DNA of 64,000 bases, taken from contig NZ_JACSRA010000011.1 in the NCBI RefSeq assembly GCF_014836335.1, positions 62,001 through 126,000 of the forward strand, read 5' to 3'. Both the position numbers and the translations under genes were made by a program. The notes beneath the pieces were generated by a model that made no database searches, was not told the origin of the DNA, and was given only the letters and a program-made list of their open reading frames with translations. This document shows, piece after piece, positions 8,896-17,383 of this stretch (its first letter is position 1; each line of letters opens with the position of its first letter). Origin of the DNA: Clostridium cibarium. GTDB lineage: Bacteria; Bacillota; Clostridia; Clostridiales; Clostridiaceae.

Positions 8896-9222
8896 TTATA
8901 CACATCTTAAAGATGACAAATCATCGTTTTTTATCCCATAGTTTTCTACCCATGAGTATACTCCTGGGCCAAAAACACCTTCATATGGAAATTGAAATTG
9001 GTCGTCTCGAAAAAATTGCCATCTTCCTGATAAAACAACAAAAGAAGATACTATATCGTTAAAACCATATTGCGAAAGACTATCTACTCCATTAAATACA
9101 TGTAAATGAGCTCCCTTAAAATTGTCATGCTCAAATAAAATAGCGTGACCTATTAATGGAATTCCACTTGCTCTAAAAGCATCAAATTGATTATTGCCTG
9201 AATAAAATGGTACATAGTTCAT
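8896..9222 (-). CDS. Beta/gamma-crystallin protein (clostrillin-like)
   Basis: The 108-residue product holds two Greek-key motifs. The first is FEHDNFKGAHLHVF, then FNDIVSS (NDIVSS at residues 55-60). The second covers about 67-105 and ends in NDDLSS (99-104). Both stretches fit the N/D-N/D-x-x-S/T-S calcium site of microbial beta/gamma-crystallins. Clostrillin from Clostridium beijerinckii is the known clostridial example. There is no signal peptide, so export would need another route. It is a single gene with its own terminator. Both calcium sites are intact by sequence. Confidence 0.85.
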   Translation of the reverse strand: MNYVPFYSGNNQFDAFRASGIPLIGHAILFEHDNFKGAHLHVFNGVDSLSQYGFNDIVSSFVVLSGRWQFFRDDQFQFPYEGVFGPGVYSWVENYGIKNDDLSSLRCV

Positions 9223-9346
9223 ATTAAATCTCCATCGTTATAATAAATTATGATACAATATATGCACTACTTTAAAAATCACCACTCATACTATTTAAAC
9301 AATAATCATAATATTTACTATTAATGATTTATAAGTAGGTACAATT

Positions 9347-9571
9347 ATGTCATCTTTAGATAATTTAACTCCTGAAGACTTACTAATTTTAACAAATGTA
9401 CTTGCTGTTGCTCTTTCAAAAGATAAGACTGCAGATGAAATAAATGTACTTGGAAATTTCATTGTAGGCATAGGATGTTTAATGTTAACTCTTGCAGCTC
9501 AAGAACAATATATAGAAGCACAAAAGCAACCTAGTAAATCTCCAACTAATGATGATATTACTATCGGGTAA
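9347..9571 (+). CDS. Small hypothetical protein
   Basis: A 74-residue product with a weak ribosome site (AAGTAGGTA) 7 bases before ATG. It begins MSSLDNLTPEDLLILT, has a central hydrophobic segment (about 33-52, IVGIGCLMLTLAAQE) that could be a membrane or buried helix, and a polar Pro/Asp tail. I do not recognise it with confidence. Clostridial genomes carry similar short proteins of unknown role. Confidence 0.55.
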   Translation: MSSLDNLTPEDLLILTNVLAVALSKDKTADEINVLGNFIVGIGCLMLTLAAQEQYIEAQKQPSKSPTNDDITIG

Positions 9572-9619
9572 TAAATAACCTCATTTTATACACTTCTTTT
9601 TGAACTCTAATGCATTTTG

Positions 9620-10414
9620 CTAAATCCGAAGTTTACGTTTAGCTATCCATTGTGCTAAAAAATCAAAAAATCGACCTGCCATCTTTTTAACAAATCCTAA
9701 TTGAACATAATAGTAATAATCAGATTCAAACCAGCCTTTTTCTCTAAAATATCTATAATCTCTGAACTTTTCATCAGTAATCGTCCTATAACTTGTGCGG
9801 AATAATCTGAATATCATTAGCTTGGATAAAGAAGGAGTAGGTAATACATGCCGCATAAGCTTCTTGTAAAATCTTGCAGATGCTTTATTTATTTTTTGTG
9901 CTATTTTTTTCTTTTCAATTTCTGTTATAGGCTCTAATGCTGTCAAACAGCATCCTTTTGCAACATGAAAACCCAATCTTTCTCCTATAGTTTCTAGATA
10001 CTTTACAATAGATTCTCCTCCATATATTCCTTGAAAAACAATAGCTGTAAAAGCCTTACTAAAATAACGTGGTCTATGGAGAACAAAAGCTATTTGATCT
10101 AAAAAGTTCTTCATAAGCGCAGTTACATTAAATGCATAATTGGGGGTGGCAAAAATTACTCCATCTGAATTATCCAGTTTATTAAGTAATAAATCCCGAT
10201 CATCTTTTAAGGAACAATATTCCTCGCCTTTGTCAAAACATAACTTACAACCTTTGCATCTTTCAAGATTATAGTCTTTTAAAAAAACATATTCAAAGTC
10301 AATTTCTCCATATGACCTTAAATATTTTTCAAATTCTCTAACTGCTCCATAAGTTCCTTGCTTTCGTGGGCTTCCAATAAATGCAGTAACTTTTTTTACT
10401 TGTTCAGATTTCAT
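9620..10414 (-). CDS. Flavodoxin-like NAD(P)H-dependent oxidoreductase with Cys motif
   Basis: The 264-residue product is an NADPH-dependent FMN reductase of the multimeric flavodoxin (WrbA-like) superfamily. FIGSPRKQGTYG (residues 12-23) is the FMN phosphate loop, and ATPNYAFNVTALMKNFLDQ is the second FMN-binding segment. Between them ERCKGCKLCFDKGEEYC gives four clustered cysteines typical of clostridial iron-sulfur flavoprotein-like members, which pass electrons from ferredoxin or NAD(P)H. A C-terminal extension of about 80 residues is basic and aromatic. AGAGGGGGAA precedes the ATG. Confidence 0.8.
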   Translation of the reverse strand: MKSEQVKKVTAFIGSPRKQGTYGAVREFEKYLRSYGEIDFEYVFLKDYNLERCKGCKLCFDKGEEYCSLKDDRDLLLNKLDNSDGVIFATPNYAFNVTALMKNFLDQIAFVLHRPRYFSKAFTAIVFQGIYGGESIVKYLETIGERLGFHVAKGCCLTALEPITEIEKKKIAQKINKASARFYKKLMRHVLPTPSLSKLMIFRLFRTSYRTITDEKFRDYRYFREKGWFESDYYYYVQLGFVKKMAGRFFDFLAQWIAKRKLRI

Positions 10415-10733
10415 TTTATTCCCCCTCTATAATTCTTTTAATTAATATTTGTTACATTTTACTCTACTATTAAAAACCAAATATCATACATATTAAACTC
10501 CATAATTATATGTACTTTTTCATATCTCATTTTAGGCAATAAAAAATACCGCATATTCTTTTTGTTGAATAATACCATATTAAATTTTACTTAATCTACC
10601 AATTAAAATTTTTAGACGCAAATATATATTAAAGATATTTTTATAATTTTTACCATAAAAAGAAGGAAATATCATTTCTTTGTGTAATTATAACTATGTA
10701 CAAAAATAAAAAAGATAAAAGGAGAGGTATCAT
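10415..10733. other. Divergent intergenic region with a palindromic element
   Basis: The 319 bases between divergent genes hold one palindromic element at 10545-10581 (AATACCGCATATTC, spacer, then TTGAATAATACCATATT), which contains a plus-strand copy of the 17-bp motif. The rest is AT-rich promoter DNA for the two flanking genes. I see no coding. Confidence 0.45.
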
Positions 10734-11234
10734 ATGAAAAAATTATTAAGAAATTTCTTAGTTTTAACTGCATTTATTTCTATTTTCACATTTCTTAGTG
10801 TTGGTACTAAAGCAAGTACATCATCTTATAAAAACACTATAGATTCATTTAAAGTTACAACAAATTCTAAATATCAACCACATGCTGGAAAAACATTTTG
10901 TAACATATTTGCTCAGGATGTAATGAAAAAACTTGGTACTCCATTACCAGACGGACCATGTTCTACTATTTTAAGTAAGTTAAAAGGAAATGCCACTACT
11001 CATTGGCGTTCTGTATCAGCTGTAACAGCACAAAATCGTGCTAATAATGGAGATAGCACAATAGGAATAACAAGTGACCATATTGTTGTTATTTATCCAC
11101 ACGGTAATACAGCAAAAACCGTAGGTGACTTATGGATGTCAATGTCTGGCTATAAGTGCTTTAACAATACAAGCATACGATATGCATGGACAAGCTCTGC
11201 TTTGTCAAACGTAAAATTTTACTCTTGGTACTAA
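10734..11234 (+). CDS. Secreted Cys/His hydrolase, CHAP or NlpC-like
   Basis: The 166-residue product has a signal peptide (residues 1-27, ending TKAS). The mature part shows HAGKTFCNIFAQDV (catalytic-type Cys about 59) and later SDHIVVIYP (His about 121), the spacing seen in papain-like CHAP/NlpC amidases that cut peptidoglycan peptides. W-S-V-A and AQNRANNGDS between them match small secreted amidase-like proteins. No binding module is attached. AAAGGAGAGG precedes the ATG and a strong terminator follows. I am fairly sure of the fold class but not of the exact substrate bond. Confidence 0.65.
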   Translation: MKKLLRNFLVLTAFISIFTFLSVGTKASTSSYKNTIDSFKVTTNSKYQPHAGKTFCNIFAQDVMKKLGTPLPDGPCSTILSKLKGNATTHWRSVSAVTAQNRANNGDSTIGITSDHIVVIYPHGNTAKTVGDLWMSMSGYKCFNNTSIRYAWTSSALSNVKFYSWY

Positions 11235-11277
11235 ATGATACAAGATTAAAAACTAAAATAAATCTAATAAAAAAATT

Positions 11278-11313
11278 ATAGAAAGAGTGAAGCAGATTTC
11301 TCACTCTTTCTAT
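11278..11313 (+). terminator. Terminator of the CHAP-like gene
   Basis: A 13-bp perfect inverted repeat (ATAGAAAGAGTGA and TCACTCTTTCTAT) is followed by TTTTAT. Confidence 0.85.
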
Positions 11314-11349
11314 TTTTATATTTATATTTAAAATTAGATATAAAACATA

Positions 11350-11372
11350 AGAGCCTAGAAAAACTAGACTCT
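11350..11372 (-). terminator. Hairpin after the LRR gene
   Basis: AGAGTCTAG and CTAGGCTCT pair on the minus strand around a loop of five T. It starts 38 bases beyond the stop of the LRR gene. Confidence 0.55.
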
Positions 11373-11409
11373 TTAATTAATCTTTATCTTAATTGAAAAT
11401 AATTACAAT

Positions 11410-12594
11410 TTAATTTCTAATTGTAATAGTTAAACTATCTGTTGTAGCCGTATGACTTGCATCTATATATTGAGTTTTATAACTCAATTCATCCCATGTA
11501 CTCTTTATTGAATAAAGTGTATTAAGTTCATTAAGAGTGCACTTAAGTTCAACTAATTCGGTATTCTTACTTAAGTCTAAACTTGTTAGATGATTATTAG
11601 AACAAAGTAGTACAATTAACTTCGTATTATTACTTATGTAAAGATTTTTTAGTTGATTGTCATTACAAAATAACTCTGCTAATTCTGTATTTGGGATTAA
11701 ATCTAACTCTGTTAGTTTATTATCGCTACATTCTAATGATATTAGTGCTGTATTATTTACATTTAAATTTGTAAGTTGATTGCTACAACATATTAAATCT
11801 GTTAATACTTTATTATTACTTATATCTAACTCTTTTAGTTGATTATATGCACACGATAAGACATTTAACGCCTTATTGTTACTTACATCTAGATTTATTA
11901 GCTCATTATTATTACAATATAACTCATATAATTTTGTATTACCACTTAAATCTACATTTGTTAGTTGATTGAAATTGCAATGCAAAATCCCTAATTCTAC
12001 ACAATTTCTTATGTTTATATCTGTTAACTGATTGTGACCACACTCTAAATATGATAGTTTGATATTTTTACTTAAATCTAAACTTATTAATTTATTATTA
12101 GAACAATTTAGATCCGTCAAGGCTGTAAAAAATTCAATTCCACTTAGATTACTTATATTTTTTTCACTTATACTTAATTCTGTTATATTTTTAACGTCAG
12201 AATAAAGTATTGGTTCAGGGCTTTTTTTACTAATGTGCTCATATACTGCATTTTTAAAGTTTTCATCTATAAACATTTCAGTTATATCTGTATTATCAGT
12301 CAGTACAATTGTACCAATTTTTTTTACAATTTTGACTATGTCATATATATCAACTATATTATCTGCATTTAGATCATACTTAGAATCCCACTTAATATTA
12401 CCGTTTTTTACATTATAATTTTGAGATAGACTAGCCAAATCTAACATGTCCACAACATTATCCCCATTAAAGTCCATATTACCATCATCAATTCCTGCAA
12501 ACACATCAGTTTTATTTGTCCCTATAACTCCAATTATTATTAATGCTCCTATAATAACAAATGTCACCTTTTTATTTTTCCCCTTATTTTTCAT
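11410..12594 (-). CDS. Dockerin plus leucine-rich-repeat surface protein
   Basis: The start at 12594 follows GGGAGAG and gives 394 residues; a longer frame to 12654 adds an unsupported leader. A signal or anchor helix (10-26) is followed by a type I dockerin-like domain with two calcium loops, DFNGDNVVDMLD (41-52) and DLNADNIVDIYD (74-85). After a linker come about ten 21-residue leucine-rich repeats of the LxxLxCxxNxLxxLDLSxN type, as in internalin-like proteins. Dockerins usually sit at the C terminus of cellulosomal enzymes, so an N-terminal one on an LRR binder is unusual. LRRs mediate protein binding. The protein could be held by a cohesin, but none is in the window. Confidence 0.85.
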   Translation of the reverse strand: MKNKGKNKKVTFVIIGALIIIGVIGTNKTDVFAGIDDGNMDFNGDNVVDMLDLASLSQNYNVKNGNIKWDSKYDLNADNIVDIYDIVKIVKKIGTIVLTDNTDITEMFIDENFKNAVYEHISKKSPEPILYSDVKNITELSISEKNISNLSGIEFFTALTDLNCSNNKLISLDLSKNIKLSYLECGHNQLTDINIRNCVELGILHCNFNQLTNVDLSGNTKLYELYCNNNELINLDVSNNKALNVLSCAYNQLKELDISNNKVLTDLICCSNQLTNLNVNNTALISLECSDNKLTELDLIPNTELAELFCNDNQLKNLYISNNTKLIVLLCSNNHLTSLDLSKNTELVELKCTLNELNTLYSIKSTWDELSYKTQYIDASHTATTDSLTITIRN

Positions 12595-12937
12595 AATTCT
12601 CTCCCTATTTCTAAATATTAGTTTAATTATATAAACATTATACAAGAAACTCAAGAAAAATCATATGTTTGTTAATTGTGAAAACTGAAAAGAATCATAG
12701 TGAGATGTTTTTAGACATTCCAAGTATTTAATTTGTTTTTCTGTAATATATATAGTCCTATTTCATGCAATAAAAAGATAGTGAATAAGATTTTGTTCTT
12801 ACTCACTACCTTTTATTTAAATCATTTATATTCCTATATACATATATGCTTTCACTAAATCCTGTTTTTCCTTTTGGTTCCAACTTATCACTTTATATTA
12901 CTATATAGTTAATGTAAAACCATATAGCATTAGAATA
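12595..12937. other. Intergenic region holding one repeated terminator
   Basis: The 343 bases contain no convincing gene. A hairpin at 12777-12810 is listed separately; the remainder is AT-rich, including the probable promoter of the LRR gene. Confidence 0.4.
12777..12810 (-). terminator. Repeated-family terminator after the 12938-13237 gene
   Basis: On the minus strand GGTAGTGAGTAAGA pairs over 14 positions with TCTTATTCACTATC and is followed by TTTTTATT. Close relatives occur at 13366, 15640 and 17384. Confidence 0.7.
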
Positions 12938-13237
12938 TTAGTTTAACATACTATTTAATTTAGACGCTTCTTGTTCTAAAGTATCTAACTTTTTATTAGT
13001 ATCATCCACTTGCTTTTCTAAATTTTTAACATATTCAATTATTTTTTGTACTTCACCCTTATCTGCATCATATTGTTTTGAAGCATCACCGATTTGTTGT
13101 TGCGCTTTCTGAACTGCTGCAGTAGCAGTATCTATTTTATTGGCATTAATTACCTTATTAAATCCTATCCCAGCCCCAGCAATCATTGCTGCGATTGTAA
13201 GTCCTGCTAATATCTTGCTTAACCCCATTCCTACCAT
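12938..13237 (-). CDS. Small membrane-anchored coiled-coil protein
   Basis: The 99-residue product has one N-terminal hydrophobic helix (about residues 7-27, LAGLTIAAMIAGAGIGF) followed by a continuous coiled coil (about 40-98) with heptad hydrophobics, as in VKNLEKQVDDTNKKLDTLEQ. It should face one side of the membrane as a rod. GGAGG lies 8 bases before ATG. No family is recognised. It neighbours another short membrane protein (13416-13568) with the same strand and the same terminator family, which hints at a shared origin. Confidence 0.65.
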   Translation of the reverse strand: MVGMGLSKILAGLTIAAMIAGAGIGFNKVINANKIDTATAAVQKAQQQIGDASKQYDADKGEVQKIIEYVKNLEKQVDDTNKKLDTLEQEASKLNSMLN

Positions 13238-13365
13238 TTAGTAGACCTCCTGCGTAATATATTTATTATTTACTGTCCATATTTAGGACAATATTAATAA
13301 TATTATTAATTGGGTTTTTCAACAATAGTGAACTATTGGGCTATCTTCCATGAAATAAAAAAGAG

Positions 13366-13397
13366 GGTAGTAAATAATATTTCTCTTACTCACTACC
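13366..13397 (-). terminator. Repeated-family terminator after the 50-residue ORF
   Basis: On the minus strand GGTAGTGAGTAAGA pairs imperfectly with TATTTACTACC and is followed by CTCTTTTTTATTTC. It belongs to the same family as 12777-12810. Confidence 0.6.
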
Positions 13398-13415
13398 TTC
13401 CTATAAACCCATAAA

Positions 13416-13568
13416 TTATTTATTTTTCATTCTTCTTTCCTTCATTTCCCTATGCTTTGTTGCTAAATATATTTGATTTTTAGATTTATTTACGCCTCTA
13501 TGTATTCCTATAAGGCTTATAATCCCTAATCCAGCCGTTATCAGTATTAGACCTAAAACCATAACCAT
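13416..13568 (-). CDS. 50-residue single-pass membrane protein
   Basis: A short frame with GGAGGA 6 bases before ATG encodes MVMVLGLILITAGLGIISLI, a membrane helix, followed by a strongly basic tail rich in Lys and Arg that ends RRMKNK. The arrangement, a hydrophobic start and a positive cytoplasmic tail, resembles small regulatory membrane peptides. It has its own terminator. No homolog is recognised, but start signal, composition and terminator support a real gene. Confidence 0.6.
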   Translation of the reverse strand: MVMVLGLILITAGLGIISLIGIHRGVNKSKNQIYLATKHREMKERRMKNK

Positions 13569-13694
13569 AAATGTTCCTCCACTTTTATATCCTTATGGAT
13601 ATTATACATTTGTTTTAATCTAAATGATATATTATTTAAACAAAAAAGAAGACATTAACTAAGATTTTACTGTATTATTCTAAAGCTAATTCTT

Positions 13695-14013
13695 TTATAG
13701 TATAATAGCCTCATCATCCTTTGCATTTTTAATTTTTCTAGCAAATCTTTCTTTATCATATTTCCTTCTATCCCTGGACCATCTAACATGCTCTAAGACA
13801 CATATTTTTACTATTTTGATATATTTCACTTACACTATTAACTCCAATAATATGCAATTTAAAACCATACTTTAGAGCATAATAAAAAGCCTTAGTTTTC
13901 TAAGACTTAATTACTTTCCAATCCTCTGTAAATATATCTCTTATACTTGGAATTCACATACTACCCAAACTTATAGTAACTAGCTTTATTTTATTGGATT
14001 TCTTTATAAAATG
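13695..14013 (-). pseudogene. Decayed gene of unknown family
   Basis: Reading leftward from about 14010, one frame gives FIKKSNKIKLVTISLGSM, stop, IPSIRDIFTEDWKVIKS, stop, KTKAFYYALKYGFKLHIIG and on to NSKNMC. A frameshift then continues as EHVRWSRDRRKYDKERF and ends at TAA (13695-13697). Two stops and one shift in otherwise protein-like sequence show a broken gene. I do not recognise the parent. A terminator-like remnant at about 13649-13680 follows it. Confidence 0.55.
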
Positions 14014-14026
14014 TAAAAACTCCTAC

Positions 14027-14950
14027 TTATAACGATTCACTTTCATAACTATATCCAAGTACTGTTATTGATGCTAATTGAACAGAAGTTTCTCGCCAAG
14101 GATCCATCACGCTATCATTTCCTGTCAATATAGGATGAAAATCTGGATTTTTCTTTTGCCAAATATGCCATAGACGATCAACTTCAGCATGGTGCAACCA
14201 AAATACTGGATCTGTAGGGGAATACATTATGTTATTCATAATTCCACCTACCCAATTATGCACCTGATTATGGGCAGGAAGTATAGAATTATCTGCTCTT
14301 CTGCCGAAACCTTCTAGCCCGTAAGTAAATCTAGAATATCCATCCACATTTGCTTCAGGAAGCTGTTGTTGAAAATCATTAATTATGAAATCAATGTCAC
14401 TAGCCGAAGGTTTTAAGTCAGGTGGAGACAACTTACGAGATTGTACTGGATTACCTGTCACTGGATGAGGTGCAGGTAAAAAACCTTGTAACCATTCAGG
14501 AAATGGATCTACCCAACGCCAATATGGAATAGTTATAAGTGTTTCTGCTTGTGGGCGCAATGTACGATCAGCATTTTGTAATGCTTCTTCAAATGCTAAT
14601 AAATAACGTCTATGCCATGATAAAAATCTTAATAGTCCAATTCTCCCCATGCTACCATGCATATTATGTGACATATCAGCATGCATTTCAGTTATAGTCT
14701 TATAAATTCCATCTTCAATTAACTTATTAATTGCATTCTTAAACGCTACTACGTCATTCTCTCCAAAATTTTTCTGATCTTTACGTATAAGCTGAGCCGT
14801 TGATTCAGTAACCCCTCTTGTATCTTTCAATTTTGTTTCTTCAATAAGACGATTACTTGTAATTAACTCTTCTAGCTCACTCCCGATTTTTTTGGGATCA
14901 ACAGTAACTTCTGAAAAGAGATCCACATGTTCTTTTGCTGTATGTACCAA
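14027..14950 (-). CDS. Tyrosinase-like type-3 copper protein
   Basis: The 307-residue product matches the tyrosinase central domain. The CuA region spans MHADMSHNMHG (residues 89-99) and FLSWHRRYLLAFEEAL (109-124) with His113. The CuB region has HNQVHNW (His227, His231) and SPTDPVFWLHHAEVDRLW with His254, all expected copper ligands. Tyrosinases oxidise phenols to o-quinones with O2, so the gene is unexpected in an obligate anaerobe. The start is TTG at 14950, after GGGAG at about 11 bases, because no upstream ATG is in frame. No caddie or copper chaperone is adjacent. Oxygen-independent or aerotolerance roles are guesses. Confidence 0.88.
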   Translation of the reverse strand: MVHTAKEHVDLFSEVTVDPKKIGSELEELITSNRLIEETKLKDTRGVTESTAQLIRKDQKNFGENDVVAFKNAINKLIEDGIYKTITEMHADMSHNMHGSMGRIGLLRFLSWHRRYLLAFEEALQNADRTLRPQAETLITIPYWRWVDPFPEWLQGFLPAPHPVTGNPVQSRKLSPPDLKPSASDIDFIINDFQQQLPEANVDGYSRFTYGLEGFGRRADNSILPAHNQVHNWVGGIMNNIMYSPTDPVFWLHHAEVDRLWHIWQKKNPDFHPILTGNDSVMDPWRETSVQLASITVLGYSYESESL

Positions 14951-15024
14951 TTCAATTCACACTCCCTTTAACTATGAGTTGTATAATATACTTTTTCTAT
15001 GTTTTATCATAGGTAGTATGTGCT

Positions 15025-15480
15025 TTAGGCAAATAAATTTATACATATTTTCATTTCTTTATAATGGAGAATGTTAGAAATGGATTGGCTTATTTCATCA
15101 TAAAGTTTCTTCTTATCATCAGAATATCTTTTCCACTTCTTTTCTCTAGCCACCTCAATCCTAACATCATCTTCAGATTGATAATCATCAAGAATTATTA
15201 AATCTGGCCTAACATTCTTATATTTTCTATCTCTCATTGGCGATGTAGAAGAAATAGCTTCAACAAAAGTTTTGTTTGTAAATTCTAATTGAGTTGCATT
15301 ACAAATAAAATTTCTATTTTTATCATCTAAGAGTTTTCTAATATTCTTTTTCCAGTTAATTCCTCAGCTTGTTCCTGTGGAATTCCTATATCAATATATG
15401 ATTTTTTTAAGAAGTGATAAAGCAACCTCTTGATTCTTGATTCTAGCTTCATCACTTGGGAAGTCAAAAGGTATTTGCAT
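15025..15480 (-). pseudogene. Phage terminase large subunit remnant
   Basis: From ATG 15480 the frame reads MQIPFDFPSDEARIKNQEVA, then shifts twice. The longest surviving part (15025-15237) contains KNVRPDLIILDDYQSEDDV and REKKWKRYSDD, the ATPase (Walker B-like) region of terminase large subunits that pump DNA into phage heads. The rest of the roughly 450-600 residue protein, including the nuclease, is missing. It shows that a prophage once contributed to this region. Confidence 0.7.
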
Positions 15481-15639
15481 ACTTTATCACCACCCAACAT
15501 TAATTTGTAAGATACTCAATAATTAACCTAATAAGTTTATTGTTATATATTCTATATGATGAACTCACATCATTTAAGCTGAAAATTCCCATATTATTAT
15601 AATAACTAAATGATAAAATATATTGTTCACATAAGAAAA

Positions 15640-15673
15640 GACAATAACTAAGATTTTACTCTCAATTACTGCC
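15640..15673 (-). repeat. Orphan copy of the repeated terminator family
   Basis: On the minus strand GGCAGTAATTGAGA pairs with TCTTAGTTATTGTC, and the flanking bases CTTTCAAGGTTA also match the copy at 17384. No minus-strand gene lies to its right, so it appears to be left over from a lost gene. Confidence 0.6.
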
Positions 15674-15697
15674 TTTCAAGGTTAGCTGTTTTTTCCA

Positions 15698-15726
15698 TTT
15701 ACATAATTATGAAAATTATGTATAAT
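15698..15726 (+). promoter_or_regulatory. Sigma-A type promoter of the 15776 gene
   Basis: TTTACA, a 17-base spacer and TATAAT lie about 50 bases before the start codon. The spacer end and -10 (TGAAAATTATGTATAAT) recur at 19214-19230. Confidence 0.75.
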
Positions 15727-15775
15727 AAAACAAAAATAATATTTAATAAAATAATTTGTAACAAAGGAGATAAAT

Positions 15776-16207
15776 ATGATTAAGAAGATTATTTTTACAA
15801 CAATAATTATTATATCTTTAATTACACTAATATTTGCTATAATGATTATTTCTAAAGATGACGAAAAAACTAAGATGATTAAAAGCATATCAACTACAAC
15901 ACCTAAACAAATAGAAATAATTAAAACTGGCAATCCAGTTTTAAAAAAGGTTGTAACTTCTGATGAAGATATGAAAAAAATAATTTCTTTTATTCAAAAT
16001 ATAAAAGTTCAAAAAAAATCTAATGAAGAAATTAAGGGGTGGATGTATAGTATAACAATTACGAATAGTAATGATGAAAAACATTCTGTAACTCTCGGAA
16101 TGATAGCAAATTTTGATACTACATCTTATGCTATAGACCAAAATGTTAATGATGAATTTCAAGGTTTATATGATAGTCTTGATTATAATGAAATAGATCC
16201 TCTCTAA
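15776..16207 (+). CDS. Membrane-anchored hypothetical protein (intact paralog)
   Basis: The 143-residue product has an N-terminal membrane helix (about residues 4-25) and an extracytoplasmic domain. KKVVTSDEDMKKIISFIQNI and KGWMYSITITNS align with the broken gene at 17990-18434, and both end in NEIDPL or PEIDPL. AAAGGAGATAAAT precedes ATG, and a perfect promoter lies upstream. The domain recalls small clostridial proteins of unknown role, and I cannot assign a function. The paralog gives a direct view of what the second copy should encode. Confidence 0.7.
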   Translation: MIKKIIFTTIIIISLITLIFAIMIISKDDEKTKMIKSISTTTPKQIEIIKTGNPVLKKVVTSDEDMKKIISFIQNIKVQKKSNEEIKGWMYSITITNSNDEKHSVTLGMIANFDTTSYAIDQNVNDEFQGLYDSLDYNEIDPL

Positions 16208-16241
16208 CTTTTATCTATAATGTATGTTTTATATTTTGATG

Positions 16242-16310
16242 AAGGTTTTTTGGCCTGCTCCTCATCCACTTTAAGATAACTTTTTATAGAACAACAAGCC
16301 ATCAAACCTT
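16242..16310. terminator. Long-loop inverted repeat between convergent genes
   Basis: AAGGTTTTTTGGC and GCCATCAAACCTT (11 of 13 pairs) flank 43 bases between two genes that end toward each other. It could terminate both. Confidence 0.45.
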
Positions 16311-16317
16311 TTATTTA

Positions 16318-17151
16318 CTACCAAATCTTATTGTTAGTATTTTTATTATTCCTTAAATCTGCATATTTCATCTCATATTCCACATGATCTCCTGCTGAAT
16401 GCCCAACACCAATACTTATTCCAATAGAATCTTCTGTTAAATAGCAAAAAGCTACATATTCACTTATCATTTTTTCTTTAGAATCTGCTTTTTCAAACTG
16501 CGAAATCAACTCATTATTATCCATATTATTAACAAGCTCTTTTATATTTGATTGATATTCTACTGTATCTTTTTCGTTATCAAAAGTTGTATAACAAACT
16601 AATTTTCCCTTCTTAAAAGAATTTGCAAGATTTTCATTTACTTTAAGAAGATCAGTTAATTTTATTATCTTTCCATTATTCATATCTATATTAGTAGTAT
16701 AAAATACATTGGTTGGATGTGCAGCCTGCTCTAAATTTGCTACCCCAGAATATTGAATACTTAATACATTTTCATTTGATAATGTTATTTTATAATTAAT
16801 CTCTAAATTTAAATTATCTTCAACTCCATTGCTAATGTACGCCTCAGCTCCATCTTTAATTAGTTTATTTATAGTTGATTGCTTATTAATATCACTTAAC
16901 CCACTAATTTGAGGATAATTTATAATTACATTCTTAATTTTATAAACCTCTTTAGTTATTTTATATTTTTTTTCACTTGTATTTTTTGATGTTGTTTCCT
17001 TAGTAGTGTTAGTATCTACTGGTTGTTGAACTTCTGTCTTTATTCCTTCCTTAGAATCTGTATCATTCGATATCTGCTTATTAGCACAACCTATCATGAA
17101 AATTCCTGTAAAAATTAATATTAATATAGCTGTTAATTTTTTTCTATTCAT
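16318..17151 (-). CDS. Lipoprotein with PdaC/DUF4163-DUF3298-like domain
   Basis: The 277-residue product starts with a lipoprotein signal (MNRKKLTAILILIFTGIFMI, lipobox IGC with Cys22), a Thr/Ser/Lys linker to about residue 65, then KNVIINYPQISGL, AAHPTNVFYTTNIDMNNGKI and a DUF3298-type C-terminal half ending in SAGDHVEYEMKY. Domains of this type occur in deacetylase PdaC and in sensor-like anchored proteins, where they are thought to bind rather than catalyse. GTGGAGGAAT precedes the ATG. It should be anchored on the outer face of the membrane. Confidence 0.75.
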   Translation of the reverse strand: MNRKKLTAILILIFTGIFMIGCANKQISNDTDSKEGIKTEVQQPVDTNTTKETTSKNTSEKKYKITKEVYKIKNVIINYPQISGLSDINKQSTINKLIKDGAEAYISNGVEDNLNLEINYKITLSNENVLSIQYSGVANLEQAAHPTNVFYTTNIDMNNGKIIKLTDLLKVNENLANSFKKGKLVCYTTFDNEKDTVEYQSNIKELVNNMDNNELISQFEKADSKEKMISEYVAFCYLTEDSIGISIGVGHSAGDHVEYEMKYADLRNNKNTNNKIW

Positions 17152-17383
17152 AATTCCTCCACTTTTTCTTGTATTTGATTTAAATCTCTTTACTAATTTT
17201 AATATCTTAATTTATCTAAATTTGATTTCGACTTATTATATCACAATTCACCATTTAACCAAAGAATTCCTTTATCTAATTATTCCCCTGGCTTGAGGTT
17301 TTACATATTTAATATTTGTATATAGACATTTTAGCTTATTATCAATAGCTACTAATACTTATACCTGAGTAATGAAAAAATAA

